Numbered from the stretch's first letter, positions 1 through 8,902 are shown. The stretch is DNA of 64,000 nucleotides from JAVJUV01 sp040220415 (GCA_040220415.1 JAVJUV010000040.1:1-64000), one strand, 5' to 3'. Notes: generated by a model from the sequence alone, not told the origin. Made by a program: numbers and translations.

Positions 1-38
1 GCGCCAAGCATGATATTCTGCCAGTCGCGCGTGGTCAT
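1..38 (-). CDS. livM: branched-chain amino acid-type ABC transporter permease, N-terminus only
   Basis: Only the first 12 codons are in the window (MTTRDWQNIMLG...), reading off the left edge. The ATG at 36-38 overlaps the TGA of the LivH-type permease in an ATGA junction. This is the usual translational coupling of livH to livM in the hydrophobic amino acid/aromatic transporter (HAAT) family. The assignment rests on position, since too little protein is visible to identify it directly. Confidence 0.6.
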   Translation of the reverse strand, partial: MTTRDWQNIMLG

Positions 39-901
39 GCGATTTTCCCTCCGAACAAGCCCTCAGGGCGGAAGAGCAGGATCAACACGAACATGAGATA
101 AGCGGCGGCAAGGGTCAGACCGGGGTCGATCATCGTGGCGACGAAGGTTTCCAGAAGACCCAATAGCAGCGCGGAGACAACGGTTCCGCGAACGTCTCCA
201 ACGCCGCCCATGATGACGATAACAAGAGCTTTCAGCGTGAACATAACGCCAGTGGAGGCGTCGAGCGTGAGGAATGTCGAGATCAGCGCACCTCCCACGG
301 CGGTTACCGCGCCGCCCAATGCAAATGCCAGCGCCGAGAGCCTCGGCACGTCGATGCCCACCAGCCGGGCGCTGTCAGGCGAGACCGCGATGGCGCGGAT
401 CGACATGCCTGCACGACTCTTGTTCAGCCAGAGCCAGAGGCCACCGCAGATTATCGCCGCGGCGATGGCCGCGGTCAGTCGGTTCAGCGCGAATGTGTCG
501 CCCAGGATTTGCACGGGGCGGGCCAGATAGGAGTAGGAGAAGTAGTCGCCTCCGAAGATGGCCAGCATCAGGCCCACAGACACAAAGGCGAGGCCGAAGG
601 TCGTCAGGATCGCATCGACTTCCAGCTGTCCGCGCGATCTGGCGCGTTTGACGAGAGGGCGCAGCATGATGACATAGATCAGCCAGTTAAGGAGGAAGGC
701 CAAAGGCGCGACAACGAATATCGTCAGAAGCGGGCTGATTTGCCCTGCGGTGTAGAACCAAAAGGCGGCAAAGCCGCCGGCAACCAGGAATTCGCCGTTG
801 GCGAGGTTCATGATACGCGCGATGCCGTATTGCAGGTTCAACCCCATGGCGATCAGTGCATAAGTGCCGCCCAGCAGCATGCCTGTTATCAGAATATCCA
901 T
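35..901 (-). CDS. livH: branched-chain amino acid-type ABC transporter permease LivH
   Basis: Encodes a 288-residue hydrophobic inner-membrane permease, the usual length for LivH. It opens with MDILITGMLLGGTYALIAMG and carries the family stretch with GLNLQYGIARIMNLANGE near residues 21-38 and a late GGVGDVRGT segment near 231-239. About eight membrane segments are visible. It lies downstream of a binding-protein gene and an aldehyde dehydrogenase and is coupled to a LivM start. In this family, members beside aromatic genes often import aromatic acids rather than leucine. That substrate is inferred from context only; the family call is secure. Confidence 0.9.
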   Translation of the reverse strand: MDILITGMLLGGTYALIAMGLNLQYGIARIMNLANGEFLVAGGFAAFWFYTAGQISPLLTIFVVAPLAFLLNWLIYVIMLRPLVKRARSRGQLEVDAILTTFGLAFVSVGLMLAIFGGDYFSYSYLARPVQILGDTFALNRLTAAIAAAIICGGLWLWLNKSRAGMSIRAIAVSPDSARLVGIDVPRLSALAFALGGAVTAVGGALISTFLTLDASTGVMFTLKALVIVIMGGVGDVRGTVVSALLLGLLETFVATMIDPGLTLAAAYLMFVLILLFRPEGLFGGKIA

Positions 902-918
902 ACTGTCCTCTCGGCCAG

Positions 919-948
919 CCGGCCCCGGAGATTGATCCCCGGAGCCGG
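919..948 (-). promoter_or_regulatory. intercistronic stem-loop after the binding-protein gene
   Basis: Inverted repeat CCGGCCCCGG (919-928) and CCGGAGCCGG (939-948) with one mismatch and a 10-base loop, between the binding-protein gene and livH. There is no T-run, so it is more likely an RNA-stabilising or attenuating hairpin than a full terminator. The other five binding-protein genes here have equivalents. Confidence 0.5.
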
Positions 949-955
949 GAGCGGG

Positions 956-2158
956 TTATTCCCAGCCGGTCTTCGGCATGGCCGCAACAGCGCCTTCACG
1001 TCCGGTCGAAGCGACACCTTTGAACACGCCGCCCTGCCACTGCCCAACCGTCCAGTACTTGGCGTTCGAGTTGTTTTCGTCCCACTCGACGTGGCCAATC
1101 ACGGTCTCGAAGCTGTTATTGGCGAGGTACTCGGCGACGGCGGCCTTGTCTGTGGTGCCGGCGCCTTCGATCGCCTGTTGCAGGATCTGGAACGACGCAT
1201 AGGCCGGGGCCGAGGCCCAGAAGTCGGGCTTGGAACCAGTCACCGCCTCTTGCCGCGCTGCATATTCCTTGAAGGCATCGCCATCGGCATAAACACCGCC
1301 CGCACCCAGCACGCCTTCGGCGCTTGCGCCGAAGCGGCCGGCATAGGCCGGGAAGGCCGCGGCCACCGCAACGTAGAACGCCTTGGTGTTCAGCCCCTCA
1401 ATCATCGCCTGCTCGGTCAGGCCGAACGTGTCAGGCGGATATGACCAGGCGATGAAGGCATCCGGGTTGGCATCCTTTGCACCCTTAATCACCGGCGACA
1501 GGTCCTGCGTGCCAAGGGGATAAGATGTTTCGTAGACGATCTCGAAACCGGCAGCCTCAAGTTGCGGCTTGCCGACCTCAGCGAGTTCGATCCCGAAGGC
1601 GTCGGCCACGTTCACCATGGCAACACCGTTGCCAATCTCGCCTGCCTCGCGCATCTGGCTCAGGACTTCAACTACGCCACCCGATAGGCCTGTCGCGCCG
1701 CCGAGCAGGAAGTACATGTTGGGAAACTTGTTCGACAGGTCCTCGATCTGGTCAGAGATCGCCGTGTGGGTCACCATTGGGTAGCCGTAGCGCTCGAAAA
1801 TGGGTGCTGCGGCAATATTCAAACCCGTGCCATAGGGCGCAAGGATGAAATCGGCCTCATCCTGTGTGGCCAGGCGCTGAACCGCTTTGATCGTCTCGCC
1901 GGGATTGGTCTGGTCGTCGTACTCGATGATTTCAACCATGCGCTCGACGCCGCCCACGTTGATCCCGCCAGCGTCATTCACGTCATGTGCCCAGAGACGC
2001 ACGCTCGGCCAAAAGGTGACCTCAGCGCCGCCCGCAAGCGGCCCGGTCTTCGGCCCGACCGCACCGATCTTCAGCGCGTCCTGGGCGGACGCAGTCGCTG
2101 CAAGGCCGATTGCGAGCATTGCCGCCGCCGCTGTTCCCAGAATAAATCTTCGTTCCAT
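956..2158 (-). CDS. ABC transporter substrate-binding protein, branched-chain amino acid/aromatic (HAAT) type
   Basis: Periplasmic ligand-binding protein of about 400 residues. A signal peptide (MERRFILGTAAAAMLAIG, cleavage near ATASA-QD) is followed by KIGAVGPKTGPLAG, typical of the type I periplasmic fold used by LivJ-like proteins. The ATG at 2158 is preferred over an upstream in-frame start because GGGAGGACACAAC precedes it. It is the first transporter gene after the aldehyde dehydrogenase, with a 13-base gap, and feeds the LivH/LivM permeases. The neighbouring aromatic genes suggest an aromatic acid or aldehyde ligand; this is inferred, not visible in the protein. Confidence 0.88.
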   Translation of the reverse strand: MERRFILGTAAAAMLAIGLAATASAQDALKIGAVGPKTGPLAGGAEVTFWPSVRLWAHDVNDAGGINVGGVERMVEIIEYDDQTNPGETIKAVQRLATQDEADFILAPYGTGLNIAAAPIFERYGYPMVTHTAISDQIEDLSNKFPNMYFLLGGATGLSGGVVEVLSQMREAGEIGNGVAMVNVADAFGIELAEVGKPQLEAAGFEIVYETSYPLGTQDLSPVIKGAKDANPDAFIAWSYPPDTFGLTEQAMIEGLNTKAFYVAVAAAFPAYAGRFGASAEGVLGAGGVYADGDAFKEYAARQEAVTGSKPDFWASAPAYASFQILQQAIEGAGTTDKAAVAEYLANNSFETVIGHVEWDENNSNAKYWTVGQWQGGVFKGVASTGREGAVAAMPKTGWE

Positions 2159-2171
2159 GTTGTGTCCTCCC

Positions 2172-3638
2172 TTATAGAACGTCGTCATCGCCGGCTTTTC
2201 TGGCGCCGGCTGTGTGGTGGATCGCGATCCATTGGCATTCGGTGAATTCCCTCATGGCTTCGGTTCCTCCAAACCTTCCGTAGCCAGACGCCTTGACGCC
2301 GCCGAAGGGCATTGAAGGGTCATCGAACACTGTCGATCCGTTGACATGGCCGATCCCGATTTCGATTTCGCCGAGAAACGCAATCGCGGCGGCGGTGTTG
2401 GCGGTGAAGACCGAGGCGACAAGGCCGAACTCGGTATCGTTCGCGATGGCCAGCGCCTCGTCTTTGTCACCGACCCGGATTACGCCGGCGAGGGGGCCAA
2501 ATGCCTCCTCGGAATAGAGCCGCATACCCGGACCGACATAATCTAGAATAGTAGGCTGGATGCCGCCGCCGGAAAGCTCGCCTCCTGTGACAAGCGTGGC
2601 GCCCCTAGCAAGGGCATCGTCGACCATCGCCCCGATCCTGACGGCTGCATTCGGACTAATAAGCGAGCCTAACGGCTTCTCGTCGGGACGGAACCGAAGT
2701 TTCTCCGTTTCGGTCTTGAACCGGTTGACGAAATCATCTGCGACCGCATCCTCGACAAGGATACGCTCGGTCGACATGCAGATCTGGCCTTGGTTGAAGA
2801 AACTGCCATGCGCGGCGGCGCGCGCTGCGAGATCGAGATCGGCATCGGCTAGCACAATCATCGTGCCCTTGCCCGACAGTTCCAGAAGACAGGGCTTCAG
2901 ATGGCGTGCTGCAGTCACCGCTACTTCTCTTCCAACACGTGTGGAACCCGTGAAGTTTACGCGGCGAACGGCGGGATGGGCTATCAAAGCTTCAACGACT
3001 TCCTCGGCGTGATCCGGAGCATTGGTGATGTAATTCAGTACGCCGCCGGGAAGGCCGGCCGCATTCATGATACTGGCAACCCATTCGTGCGTCTTCGGGC
3101 AAAGCTCCGACCCCTTCAGGACAACGGTGTTACCGCAGGCAAGCGGTGCAGCGACGGCCCGTGTCGCAAGCGCGACAGCTGCATTCCACGGAGCAATCCC
3201 AAGAACGACACCGGCCGGGCGCCGGCGCAGCAGATAGTCACCGCCTCTATGCGTCTCGGCGTCAAGTGCATCACCCACTTCTCTGGCCTGGCGCAGCATG
3301 GCGGCGGCAATATCGACATTGAACCTTATCCACGCAGGCGACGATCCGAGTTCGACACGCGCGATCTCGACGATCTCGTCCGCGTTGGCCTTCATCAACG
3401 CCGCCGCGCATTCCAGGACGGCAGCGCGGTCGCCGTGAGGTGTCGCTGACCAGGATGCAAAGGACTTGGCTGCAGCGGCGGCAGCCTCGCGTGCATCTGT
3501 TGCCCGTGCTGCGGCCGCCCGGGTGACGATACTGTCTGAAGACGGTCCGCGCCGCTCGAATGATCCTGTAGGGTCAGGGGAGACGTACTGCCCGTCTATT
3601 ATCAAATGAGTTTCGTACAGCCTATACTCCCCCCACAA
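2172..3638 (-). CDS. NAD(P)-dependent aldehyde dehydrogenase, aromatic (vanillin/salicylaldehyde type)
   Basis: About 480 residues of the aldehyde dehydrogenase superfamily, oxidising an aldehyde to its acid. Visible are the cofactor-region PWNAAVALATRAVAAPLACGN, the FTGSTRVG loop, the glutamate motif as LLELSGKGT (usually ELGGK) and the catalytic cysteine in FNQGQICMSTERI. The last form is typical of vanillin, benzaldehyde and salicylaldehyde dehydrogenases. The start is uncertain: the frame opens at TTG 3638, with a purine-rich GGGGGGAG inside it, so translation may begin some codons later (for example TTG 3605). It heads an operon with the HAAT transporter and is divergent from an AraC regulator. 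An aromatic aldehyde substrate is inferred. Confidence 0.85.
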   Translation of the reverse strand: MWGEYRLYETHLIIDGQYVSPDPTGSFERRGPSSDSIVTRAAAARATDAREAAAAAAKSFASWSATPHGDRAAVLECAAALMKANADEIVEIARVELGSSPAWIRFNVDIAAAMLRQAREVGDALDAETHRGGDYLLRRRPAGVVLGIAPWNAAVALATRAVAAPLACGNTVVLKGSELCPKTHEWVASIMNAAGLPGGVLNYITNAPDHAEEVVEALIAHPAVRRVNFTGSTRVGREVAVTAARHLKPCLLELSGKGTMIVLADADLDLAARAAAHGSFFNQGQICMSTERILVEDAVADDFVNRFKTETEKLRFRPDEKPLGSLISPNAAVRIGAMVDDALARGATLVTGGELSGGGIQPTILDYVGPGMRLYSEEAFGPLAGVIRVGDKDEALAIANDTEFGLVASVFTANTAAAIAFLGEIEIGIGHVNGSTVFDDPSMPFGGVKASGYGRFGGTEAMREFTECQWIAIHHTAGARKAGDDDVL

Positions 3639-3697
3639 ACAGCGAGTGACGCGGGCTGGTCTCGCGCCACATTCTGATCATCGCGTGCGCTCCTGTG

Positions 3698-3729
3698 GTG
3701 TAAATGATATTATGCGGTGAATTATTTAC
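3698..3729. promoter_or_regulatory. inverted repeat in the aldehyde dehydrogenase / AraC divergent region
   Basis: Perfect 7-base arms TGTAAAT (3698-3704) and ATTTACA (3723-3729) separated by 18 bases, in AT-rich DNA between two divergent genes. A natural candidate operator for the adjacent AraC-family protein. It overlaps the first possible GTG of that gene (3717), which favours the later start at 3747. Confidence 0.4.
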
Positions 3730-3746
3730 ATTTTGCGGGAAAACGG

Positions 3747-4640
3747 GTGAAAAGAATCCAACAATCTGCCGCTGGCTCGGTTCGGGCCGGCGCACTGGAC
3801 GGATCACTTAGACCGAGAATTGTTGGGCTTGCTGAGAACCTGCCAGGGCCTTCTTGGTTCGTTTTGGTTGTCGATACGGGGCAAGTTCGGATCGGTGACG
3901 AGGACGATCCAATCGCGGGGCCGGTGCTGGCGTGGCGTCCTTGGAAGCGTAACGCAAGCGCGAAATTCGCCGGGGGTGCAACTGGACACTACGCCATTCT
4001 GGGTGCGAACGCACTGGCAAGTGCTCTTGGTTACATGCCGGAGACACACGAGTTGCGCGTGATGGAAGACAAGGTGATTACCGCTCCGCTTTCCGATAGG
4101 CGGGAATGCCTTCAAACAATGCGGTTTGCCTTCAATGGTCTCAACCGCGAACTAAGGTCTGACGGAATGGCAGCGCGGGCTGTCGTTGAGGCCTACCTGC
4201 GGGTAATACTCATCGAGGTCTATCGGGCTGGGCAGTCGCAGATGGCAGGAGGCGACAAGGCGACGTCGTCGAACCGCGAGTTTACAAAGTTCATCGAATT
4301 GGTCGAAGCGCATTTCCGCGAAAGATGGACCGTCAATGCGTATGCAGGTTCACTGGGCATGTCACGAGATCGCCTTGGCGATATCTGCCACCGAGTTCGC
4401 GGTCTGAGACCCAAGGACCTTATCGACCGACGAGTGACGGTCGAGGCGCGACTTCAGCTTGAGAACTCGTCAAACTCCATCCAGGAGATCGCGGCACTTC
4501 TTGGATTTTCTTCGTCCCCGCAGTTCACACGCTTCTTCGTGCGAACCATGGGTACGCCGCCTGGTTTGTATCGAAAAGAGTGCGCGAATGGCGTCCTTCC
4601 TGACGAGATGGAACCCGTGCTGCCTTACGAGTGGCCTTAG
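3747..4640 (+). CDS. AraC-family transcriptional regulator
   Basis: About 297 residues. The C-terminal 100 residues form the AraC double helix-turn-helix: VNAYAGSLGMSRDRLGDICH is the first helix pair, and SIQEIAALLGFSSSPQFTRF with the trailing GTPPGLYR is the second. The N-terminal part is a cupin-like sensory domain with no recognisable ligand signature. The frame is open from a GTG at 3717; the GTG at 3747 is chosen because a purine-rich GCGGGAAAACG precedes it and the earlier one sits inside an inverted repeat. Divergent to the aldehyde dehydrogenase/HAAT operon, which it probably activates in response to an aromatic inducer (inference). Confidence 0.85.
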   Translation: MKRIQQSAAGSVRAGALDGSLRPRIVGLAENLPGPSWFVLVVDTGQVRIGDEDDPIAGPVLAWRPWKRNASAKFAGGATGHYAILGANALASALGYMPETHELRVMEDKVITAPLSDRRECLQTMRFAFNGLNRELRSDGMAARAVVEAYLRVILIEVYRAGQSQMAGGDKATSSNREFTKFIELVEAHFRERWTVNAYAGSLGMSRDRLGDICHRVRGLRPKDLIDRRVTVEARLQLENSSNSIQEIAALLGFSSSPQFTRFFVRTMGTPPGLYRKECANGVLPDEMEPVLPYEWP

Positions 4641-4932
4641 AAGACCTCGGGCCAGCGTAGCAGGCGCGCGGGTTGCCATGTGCTGGCAAAGCAGGTCTTT
4701 CTCGAAATCGGCCTTGATTCGGAGATAATTCTTTCCGACCCACTCGGCCGTCGAGGTCTGTGGTTCAGGTTTCTTTCTCATCTTCACTCCTGTTCGGTTC
4801 AGATGAGCCAGACACCCCAGGTCGCAAATACCTCTCAATCAGTCCCAAAGGTGCTGATCCCGGACATTTTTTGCATGACAGATAGGCACTTCGATCCATG
4901 TCCGAAACGTCTCGGCTCTGAAGCGCGCCATC

Positions 4933-5694
4933 CTACTTCGCCTTCAAGCGGATCGCACCATCCAGGCGAATAGTTTCGCCGTTCAGATATCGATTTTCGA
5001 TGCAGAACCGAACCGCGTCGGCGAATTCGGCTGGGTTCCCCAAGCGCCCGGGAAAGGGGATGTCGGCGGCGAGCGAGGTTTGCACATGTTCTGGAAGTGT
5101 GCTGAGAAGCGGCGTCAGAAAGATGCCCGGTGCGACCACGTTGACCCGAATGCCGTACGGTGCGAATTCACGCGCCGCAGGAAGTGTCATCGCGACGATG
5201 CCGCCTTTGGAAGCGGAATAGGCGGCCTGCCCGATCTGGCCCTCGAAGGCCGCGACCGAGGCGGTGTTGACGAAGACGCCGCGTTCTCCGTCCTCCATAG
5301 GATCCAGCGTCTGCATCGCGGCTGCGGCCACGCGCATCACGTTGAATGTGCCGATCAGGTTAATGCGCACGACTTTATCGAAGTCGGCCAGCGGCATCGG
5401 CCCCTCGCGACCGACGATGCGCATCGCGGTTCCTATCCCGGCGCAGTTGACCACGATGCGCGGGCTCCCGTATCCAGCTGCCACTTCTTTGAAAGCCGTC
5501 ATAATGTCGGACTCGTCAGCGACGTCCCCGACAATGTTCTCGCCGCCGATGTCCCTTGCGACAGCAACAGCCCTCTCTTTGCTCAGATCAAGCACCGTGA
5601 CCCGCGCCCCAAGTGACGCCAGAAGTCGTGCTGTGGCTTCACCGAGGCCGGATCCGGCTCCGGTGACCAGTGCCGACGTGCCTTTAATCTGCAT
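4933..5694 (-). CDS. short-chain dehydrogenase/reductase, probable 3-hydroxyacyl-CoA dehydrogenase of phenylpropanoid beta-oxidation
   Basis: 253-residue classical SDR with the nucleotide motif TGAGSGLG (11-18), NCAG, an active-site serine in NTASVAAFEG and the YSASKGG catalytic pair. The sequence with FAPYGIRVNVVAPGIFLTPLL resembles 17-beta-HSD10-type 3-hydroxyacyl-CoA dehydrogenases. Its start overlaps the end of the feruloyl-CoA synthase gene by 11 bases, so the two are co-translated. In the described CoA-dependent beta-oxidative hydroxycinnamate route of Agrobacterium, an SDR oxidises the 3-hydroxy-3-arylpropionyl-CoA made by the hydratase. That role fits here but is inferred. Confidence 0.82.
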   Translation of the reverse strand: MQIKGTSALVTGAGSGLGEATARLLASLGARVTVLDLSKERAVAVARDIGGENIVGDVADESDIMTAFKEVAAGYGSPRIVVNCAGIGTAMRIVGREGPMPLADFDKVVRINLIGTFNVMRVAAAAMQTLDPMEDGERGVFVNTASVAAFEGQIGQAAYSASKGGIVAMTLPAAREFAPYGIRVNVVAPGIFLTPLLSTLPEHVQTSLAADIPFPGRLGNPAEFADAVRFCIENRYLNGETIRLDGAIRLKAK

Positions 5695-7555
5695 GAAATC
5701 CTCCCTTGATTCGACTTGTGGGTACGCTGCCGAGAGTGATGACCCGGGGGTCGTCGGACCAGAGCGCTTCGACCAGATCGGCGCGATGCCTCAGTACCGC
5801 ACGCTGATTTACCGAGCCTTTGTCTGTCACCTCGCCCTTCTCGAACGAGAGTGGGACCTCGATGTACATCAATCGGGTGACCCGCGAGGCGGATCCGCTT
5901 GCTTGCAACGCATGTTCAGCCAGCCGTGCGGCCGTCACCTCGCGCACCTTTGGGTGATTCAAAAGCGCCTCGCCTTCTAGCTCATTCTCGCCCACCAGAG
6001 CGGCAAGTGTGGTCCAATCGGGAATAACCAGCGCACCAAGCTCTCGATGGCCTTCCCCGGCGATCACGGTATCGACGGCCAGCCCTTTCATATCGTCGGC
6101 CAGCTTCGCACGGAGGGGGCCAACGGCCACCCATGTTCCTGACGCTAGCTTGAAGTTCTCTGCCACGCGTCCATCGAAATAGAAGCCTGCTGCCGGATTC
6201 CCCGCCTCGACGAAGCGAAAGGCGTCGCCGAAGTGATAAAAGCCCTCGTCATCAAAGGCCTCCGCAGTCAAGTCAGGACTGCGCCAGTATCCCGGGGTCA
6301 CAGAGGGGCTCTTTACCCTGCCCTCAAGCTTGTTGCCGTTTGGTACAAGCTTGAACGTGACACCGGGCAGCGGAACGCCAACATTTCCGGCGGTCTTCTC
6401 ATGTTTATGCCAAAGAAGCGCGGAGGGCCCAGTCTCGGTAGCACCGAACCCGGTGCACAACGGTACACCGCCCGGCACCATCTCGTCGGCTGCCCGGGTC
6501 AAGCGATCCCAGACCGACTGGCTCATGCCCGCGCCAGCATAGAACAGCATCTTGACCTTGGAGAAGAAGGTCTCGCGCAGTTTGCTGTCGGTCTCCATGG
6601 CATCGAGCAACATTTGATAGCCGAGGGGGACGTTGAAGTACCAAGTCGGCGAGAACTCCCGGAGATTTTCGATCGTCCGTCCTATATCCTTGGGTGTCGG
6701 GCGTCCGTCGTCGATGTAGTAGGTTCCGCCGAAGTAGATCACGATGTGGAAGACCCGATTTCCGCTCGCCGTGTGATTCCAGGGCGCCCAATCGACCACG
6801 ACCGGAGGGATCTTTTTCATGAAGAGGTAGCATTGCGCGTCCATCTGCGGGTTGGAGCAGATCATGCGCTGGCTCTGAATCACGGCCTTTGGCGATCCCG
6901 TCGTACCCGAAGTGAAAAGGAACTTGGCTACAGTATCAGGACCAACCGCAGCGTGCGCGGCCTCCATCGCGGGCGTGGGGATCGTTGCAGCAAGGGTCTC
7001 GAAGTTGATGCACTCTCGGGACGGTATCGTTCCTTCCAGCGAGACGACCGGAACGTCTGCGTCGATCTCCGCCTCGATGGCCGGTGCGAAGATGTCGAGC
7101 TTGTCCGCAAAGATCATGCCAGGCGTCAACTGCACTACGACATCGCGGAACTTCGTGTAGTCGCCGCCACTTAGCGAGTAGGCGGGTGCAAGGGCGGCCG
7201 AAGGAACGCCTACATGCTGGGCAGCCAGTGCCATAAGTGCATGAGCGATGCTGTTCCCGGAAAGTATCAGCAGGGGACGTTCCGGCGACAGTTCTTTTGC
7301 GACGAGCGCCGAACCGATGGCTCGAATTCTTTTGGCGGCGTCACCGTAAGTGATCTCGATCATTTTTCGAGAGGGGTCACGCTCGGCCATCCAGACGCGT
7401 TCGGGCACCCTTTCAGCCCAGTGCATGAATCGCTCAGTAATGCAGCGCGGGAAAGGCTTAAGCGGCTGTTCCGTCCAGACGAGGATACTACCATCTGCAC
7501 GGGTTTCACTGCGGACAACCGGTTCCCAAAGCTCAAATTCTTCTGGTTTTTTCAC
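5684..7555 (-). CDS. fcs: feruloyl-CoA synthase (hydroxycinnamate-CoA ligase)
   Basis: 623-residue member of the AMP-forming acyl-CoA synthetase family, activating ferulate, p-coumarate or similar acids to CoA thioesters with ATP. The phosphate-binding loop FTSGTTGSPK lies near residues 214-223 and the adenine motif is GFGATETGPSA. The extended C-terminus ending with SFEKGEVTDKGSVNQRA matches Fcs rather than 4CL-type ligases, and the length is normal for Fcs. The GTG start at 7555 is preceded by GGGGAGGG. Its stop overlaps the SDR start. Divergent from the hydratase/MarR operon across 94 bases that carry candidate MarR operators. Confidence 0.88.
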   Translation of the reverse strand: MKKPEEFELWEPVVRSETRADGSILVWTEQPLKPFPRCITERFMHWAERVPERVWMAERDPSRKMIEITYGDAAKRIRAIGSALVAKELSPERPLLILSGNSIAHALMALAAQHVGVPSAALAPAYSLSGGDYTKFRDVVVQLTPGMIFADKLDIFAPAIEAEIDADVPVVSLEGTIPSRECINFETLAATIPTPAMEAAHAAVGPDTVAKFLFTSGTTGSPKAVIQSQRMICSNPQMDAQCYLFMKKIPPVVVDWAPWNHTASGNRVFHIVIYFGGTYYIDDGRPTPKDIGRTIENLREFSPTWYFNVPLGYQMLLDAMETDSKLRETFFSKVKMLFYAGAGMSQSVWDRLTRAADEMVPGGVPLCTGFGATETGPSALLWHKHEKTAGNVGVPLPGVTFKLVPNGNKLEGRVKSPSVTPGYWRSPDLTAEAFDDEGFYHFGDAFRFVEAGNPAAGFYFDGRVAENFKLASGTWVAVGPLRAKLADDMKGLAVDTVIAGEGHRELGALVIPDWTTLAALVGENELEGEALLNHPKVREVTAARLAEHALQASGSASRVTRLMYIEVPLSFEKGEVTDKGSVNQRAVLRHRADLVEALWSDDPRVITLGSVPTSRIKGGFHAD

Positions 7556-7579
7556 CCGAGACCCTCCCCTCGACGATTT

Positions 7580-7620
7580 TTGTTTACAAGAAAACCTTTT
7601 CCACGGATAGTAATTTTTAC
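7580..7620. promoter_or_regulatory. two candidate MarR operators in the fcs/hydratase divergent promoter
   Basis: The AT-rich spacer contains TTGTTTACAA (7580-7589, arms TTGT/ACAA) and GTAATTTTTAC (7610-7620, arms GTAA/TTAC). Both are short palindromes of the kind bound by MarR dimers, and they sit between fcs and the operon that encodes the MarR protein. Occupancy would control both directions. Assignment is by position and symmetry only. Confidence 0.4.
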
Positions 7621-7649
7621 AGCATGGGAGGCGGGCGAAAAGCTCTACA

Positions 7650-8432
7650 ATGACCTATCTTTTGACAGAGGTGCGCGGTGATATCGCTTTGATCGGCCTC
7701 AACCGCCCGGAAAAGCGGAACGCGATCTCGGATGCGTTCGTGGAAGAGCTCGAAGATGCCGTGGCCGAGGCCGAAGCATCGGCGAAGGCCGGTGTTATTC
7801 ACGGCATCGGGCCGCATTTTTGCGCTGGGCTGGACTTGGCGGAACACGTCAAGAAGACGGCGTTCGAAGGAGTCCACGGCTCTCGTCGGTGGCACCGCGT
7901 CTTCGATCGGATTCACCGTGGTCGCCTTGTTTGGTTTTCGGCGTTGCACGGTGCGGTTGTGGGGGGTGGACTGGAGCTTGCCGCCTCCACCCATGTTCGG
8001 GTCGCGGACGCGACGGCCTTCTTCGCACTACCAGAGGGCCAACGCGGCATCTTTGTCGGCGGCGGCGGATCGGTCCGGATCGCGCGCCTTATGGGTATCG
8101 CCCGAATGACCGACATGATGGTGACCGGGCGCTCGGTCGATGCCAGGACGGCGGAAGCGTGGAACCTCGTCCAATATGTCGTGCCTGAGGGTGAAGCGCT
8201 CGAGCGAGCCGTTGCGCTCGCTGAAAAGGCAGCATCGAATGCCGAGATCTCGAACTACGCCGTAATCAACGCTCTGCCCCGAATTCAGGATATGTCCAGC
8301 GACGACGGGCTCTTCGTTGAAAGTTTCATTGCCTCCTTTACCGCGACCAGCCCCGAAGCCGAGGAACGTTTGAACGCCTTTCTCACCAAAAAGGTCGGCA
8401 AGGTTGCAAAGCCCGGGAGCGGCGGGACATGA
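7650..8432 (+). CDS. enoyl-CoA hydratase/isomerase family protein (hydroxycinnamoyl-CoA hydratase)
   Basis: 260-residue crotonase-fold protein. The two oxyanion-hole segments are HFCAGLDL (56-63) and GAVVGGGLEL (101-110), and a candidate catalytic glutamate lies in FALPEGQRG. The second glutamate of classical hydratases appears as aspartate (TDMMVTG). It would hydrate the double bond of the hydroxycinnamoyl-CoA made by Fcs. Because a 3-hydroxyacyl-CoA dehydrogenase-like SDR is co-located, hydration without aldol cleavage is more likely than the feruloyl-CoA hydratase/lyase reaction that gives vanillin. It overlaps the MarR gene by four bases (ATGA). Confidence 0.83.
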   Translation: MTYLLTEVRGDIALIGLNRPEKRNAISDAFVEELEDAVAEAEASAKAGVIHGIGPHFCAGLDLAEHVKKTAFEGVHGSRRWHRVFDRIHRGRLVWFSALHGAVVGGGLELAASTHVRVADATAFFALPEGQRGIFVGGGGSVRIARLMGIARMTDMMVTGRSVDARTAEAWNLVQYVVPEGEALERAVALAEKAASNAEISNYAVINALPRIQDMSSDDGLFVESFIASFTATSPEAEERLNAFLTKKVGKVAKPGSGGT

Positions 8433-8902
8433 ACAAGCAGACCCTGCCAAACCCGCCCGAGGATGCCATCGACTTTGGCGAAATGGGGCATTCGCTGGGT
8501 CTACTATTGCGTCTCGCGCAGGTGCGCGTTTTCGAGATATTCTTTGAAAAGCTCGCTCACCATGGCCTGAAGCCGGGTGAGTTCACCATGCTCTGGTTGA
8601 TAGGTCTCAATCCCGATACGCGGCAGGGCGACATCGCGCGCCGCATCCGCATCAAACCCGCCCATATGACGAAACTTGTTGGGCGCGCCGTCGATGCGGA
8701 TCTCGTCACACGCGTGGTGCCGGACGACGACCGCCGCTCGGTTCGTCTTCGACTGACGGCGCAGGGCGAACGGTTCGTGGCCGACAAGAAGCGTGAGTTC
8801 ATGACCTATCTGGCCGAAGAGAATATCGGGCTGTCCGACAGGGATTTCGGCGAACTTGTGCGACTTTTGCGTGTCTTCAACGGGATGGAGGAAGCGCAAT
8901 GA
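8429..8902 (+). CDS. MarR-family transcriptional regulator of hydroxycinnamate catabolism
   Basis: 157-residue MarR protein. The winged helix spans roughly residues 50-120, with recognition region RIKPAHMTKLVGRAVDADLV and the wing motif VPDDDRRSVRLRLT. MarR proteins in this setting (HcaR, FerR, CouR types) bind the divergent promoter and are released by hydroxycinnamoyl-CoA. The gene is coupled by ATGA overlaps to the hydratase before it and the amidohydrolase after it, so the regulator is made with the enzymes it controls. The effector is inferred from family precedent. Confidence 0.87.
   Translation: MNKQTLPNPPEDAIDFGEMGHSLGLLLRLAQVRVFEIFFEKLAHHGLKPGEFTMLWLIGLNPDTRQGDIARRIRIKPAHMTKLVGRAVDADLVTRVVPDDDRRSVRLRLTAQGERFVADKKREFMTYLAEENIGLSDRDFGELVRLLRVFNGMEEAQ

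Noticed and set aside
509..1444. Long plus-strand frame opposite LivH and the binding-protein gene
   Set aside because: Antisense shadow in high-GC DNA with no domain or ribosome-binding site. The minus-strand genes are clearly recognisable.
4641..4932. Minus-strand ORF between AraC and the SDR as a transposase remnant
   Set aside because: The start (MRKKPEPQTSTAEWVGK) vaguely recalls IS3-type leaders, but the rest does not align and it overlaps the AraC gene.
6233..7174. Long plus-strand frame inside fcs
   Set aside because: Antisense shadow; the opposite strand carries all Fcs motifs.
7650..8432. Calling the hydratase a vanillin-forming feruloyl-CoA hydratase/lyase (Ech)
   Set aside because: The SDR and amidohydrolase in the same unit and the absence of an in-unit vanillin dehydrogenase favour hydration followed by beta-oxidation.
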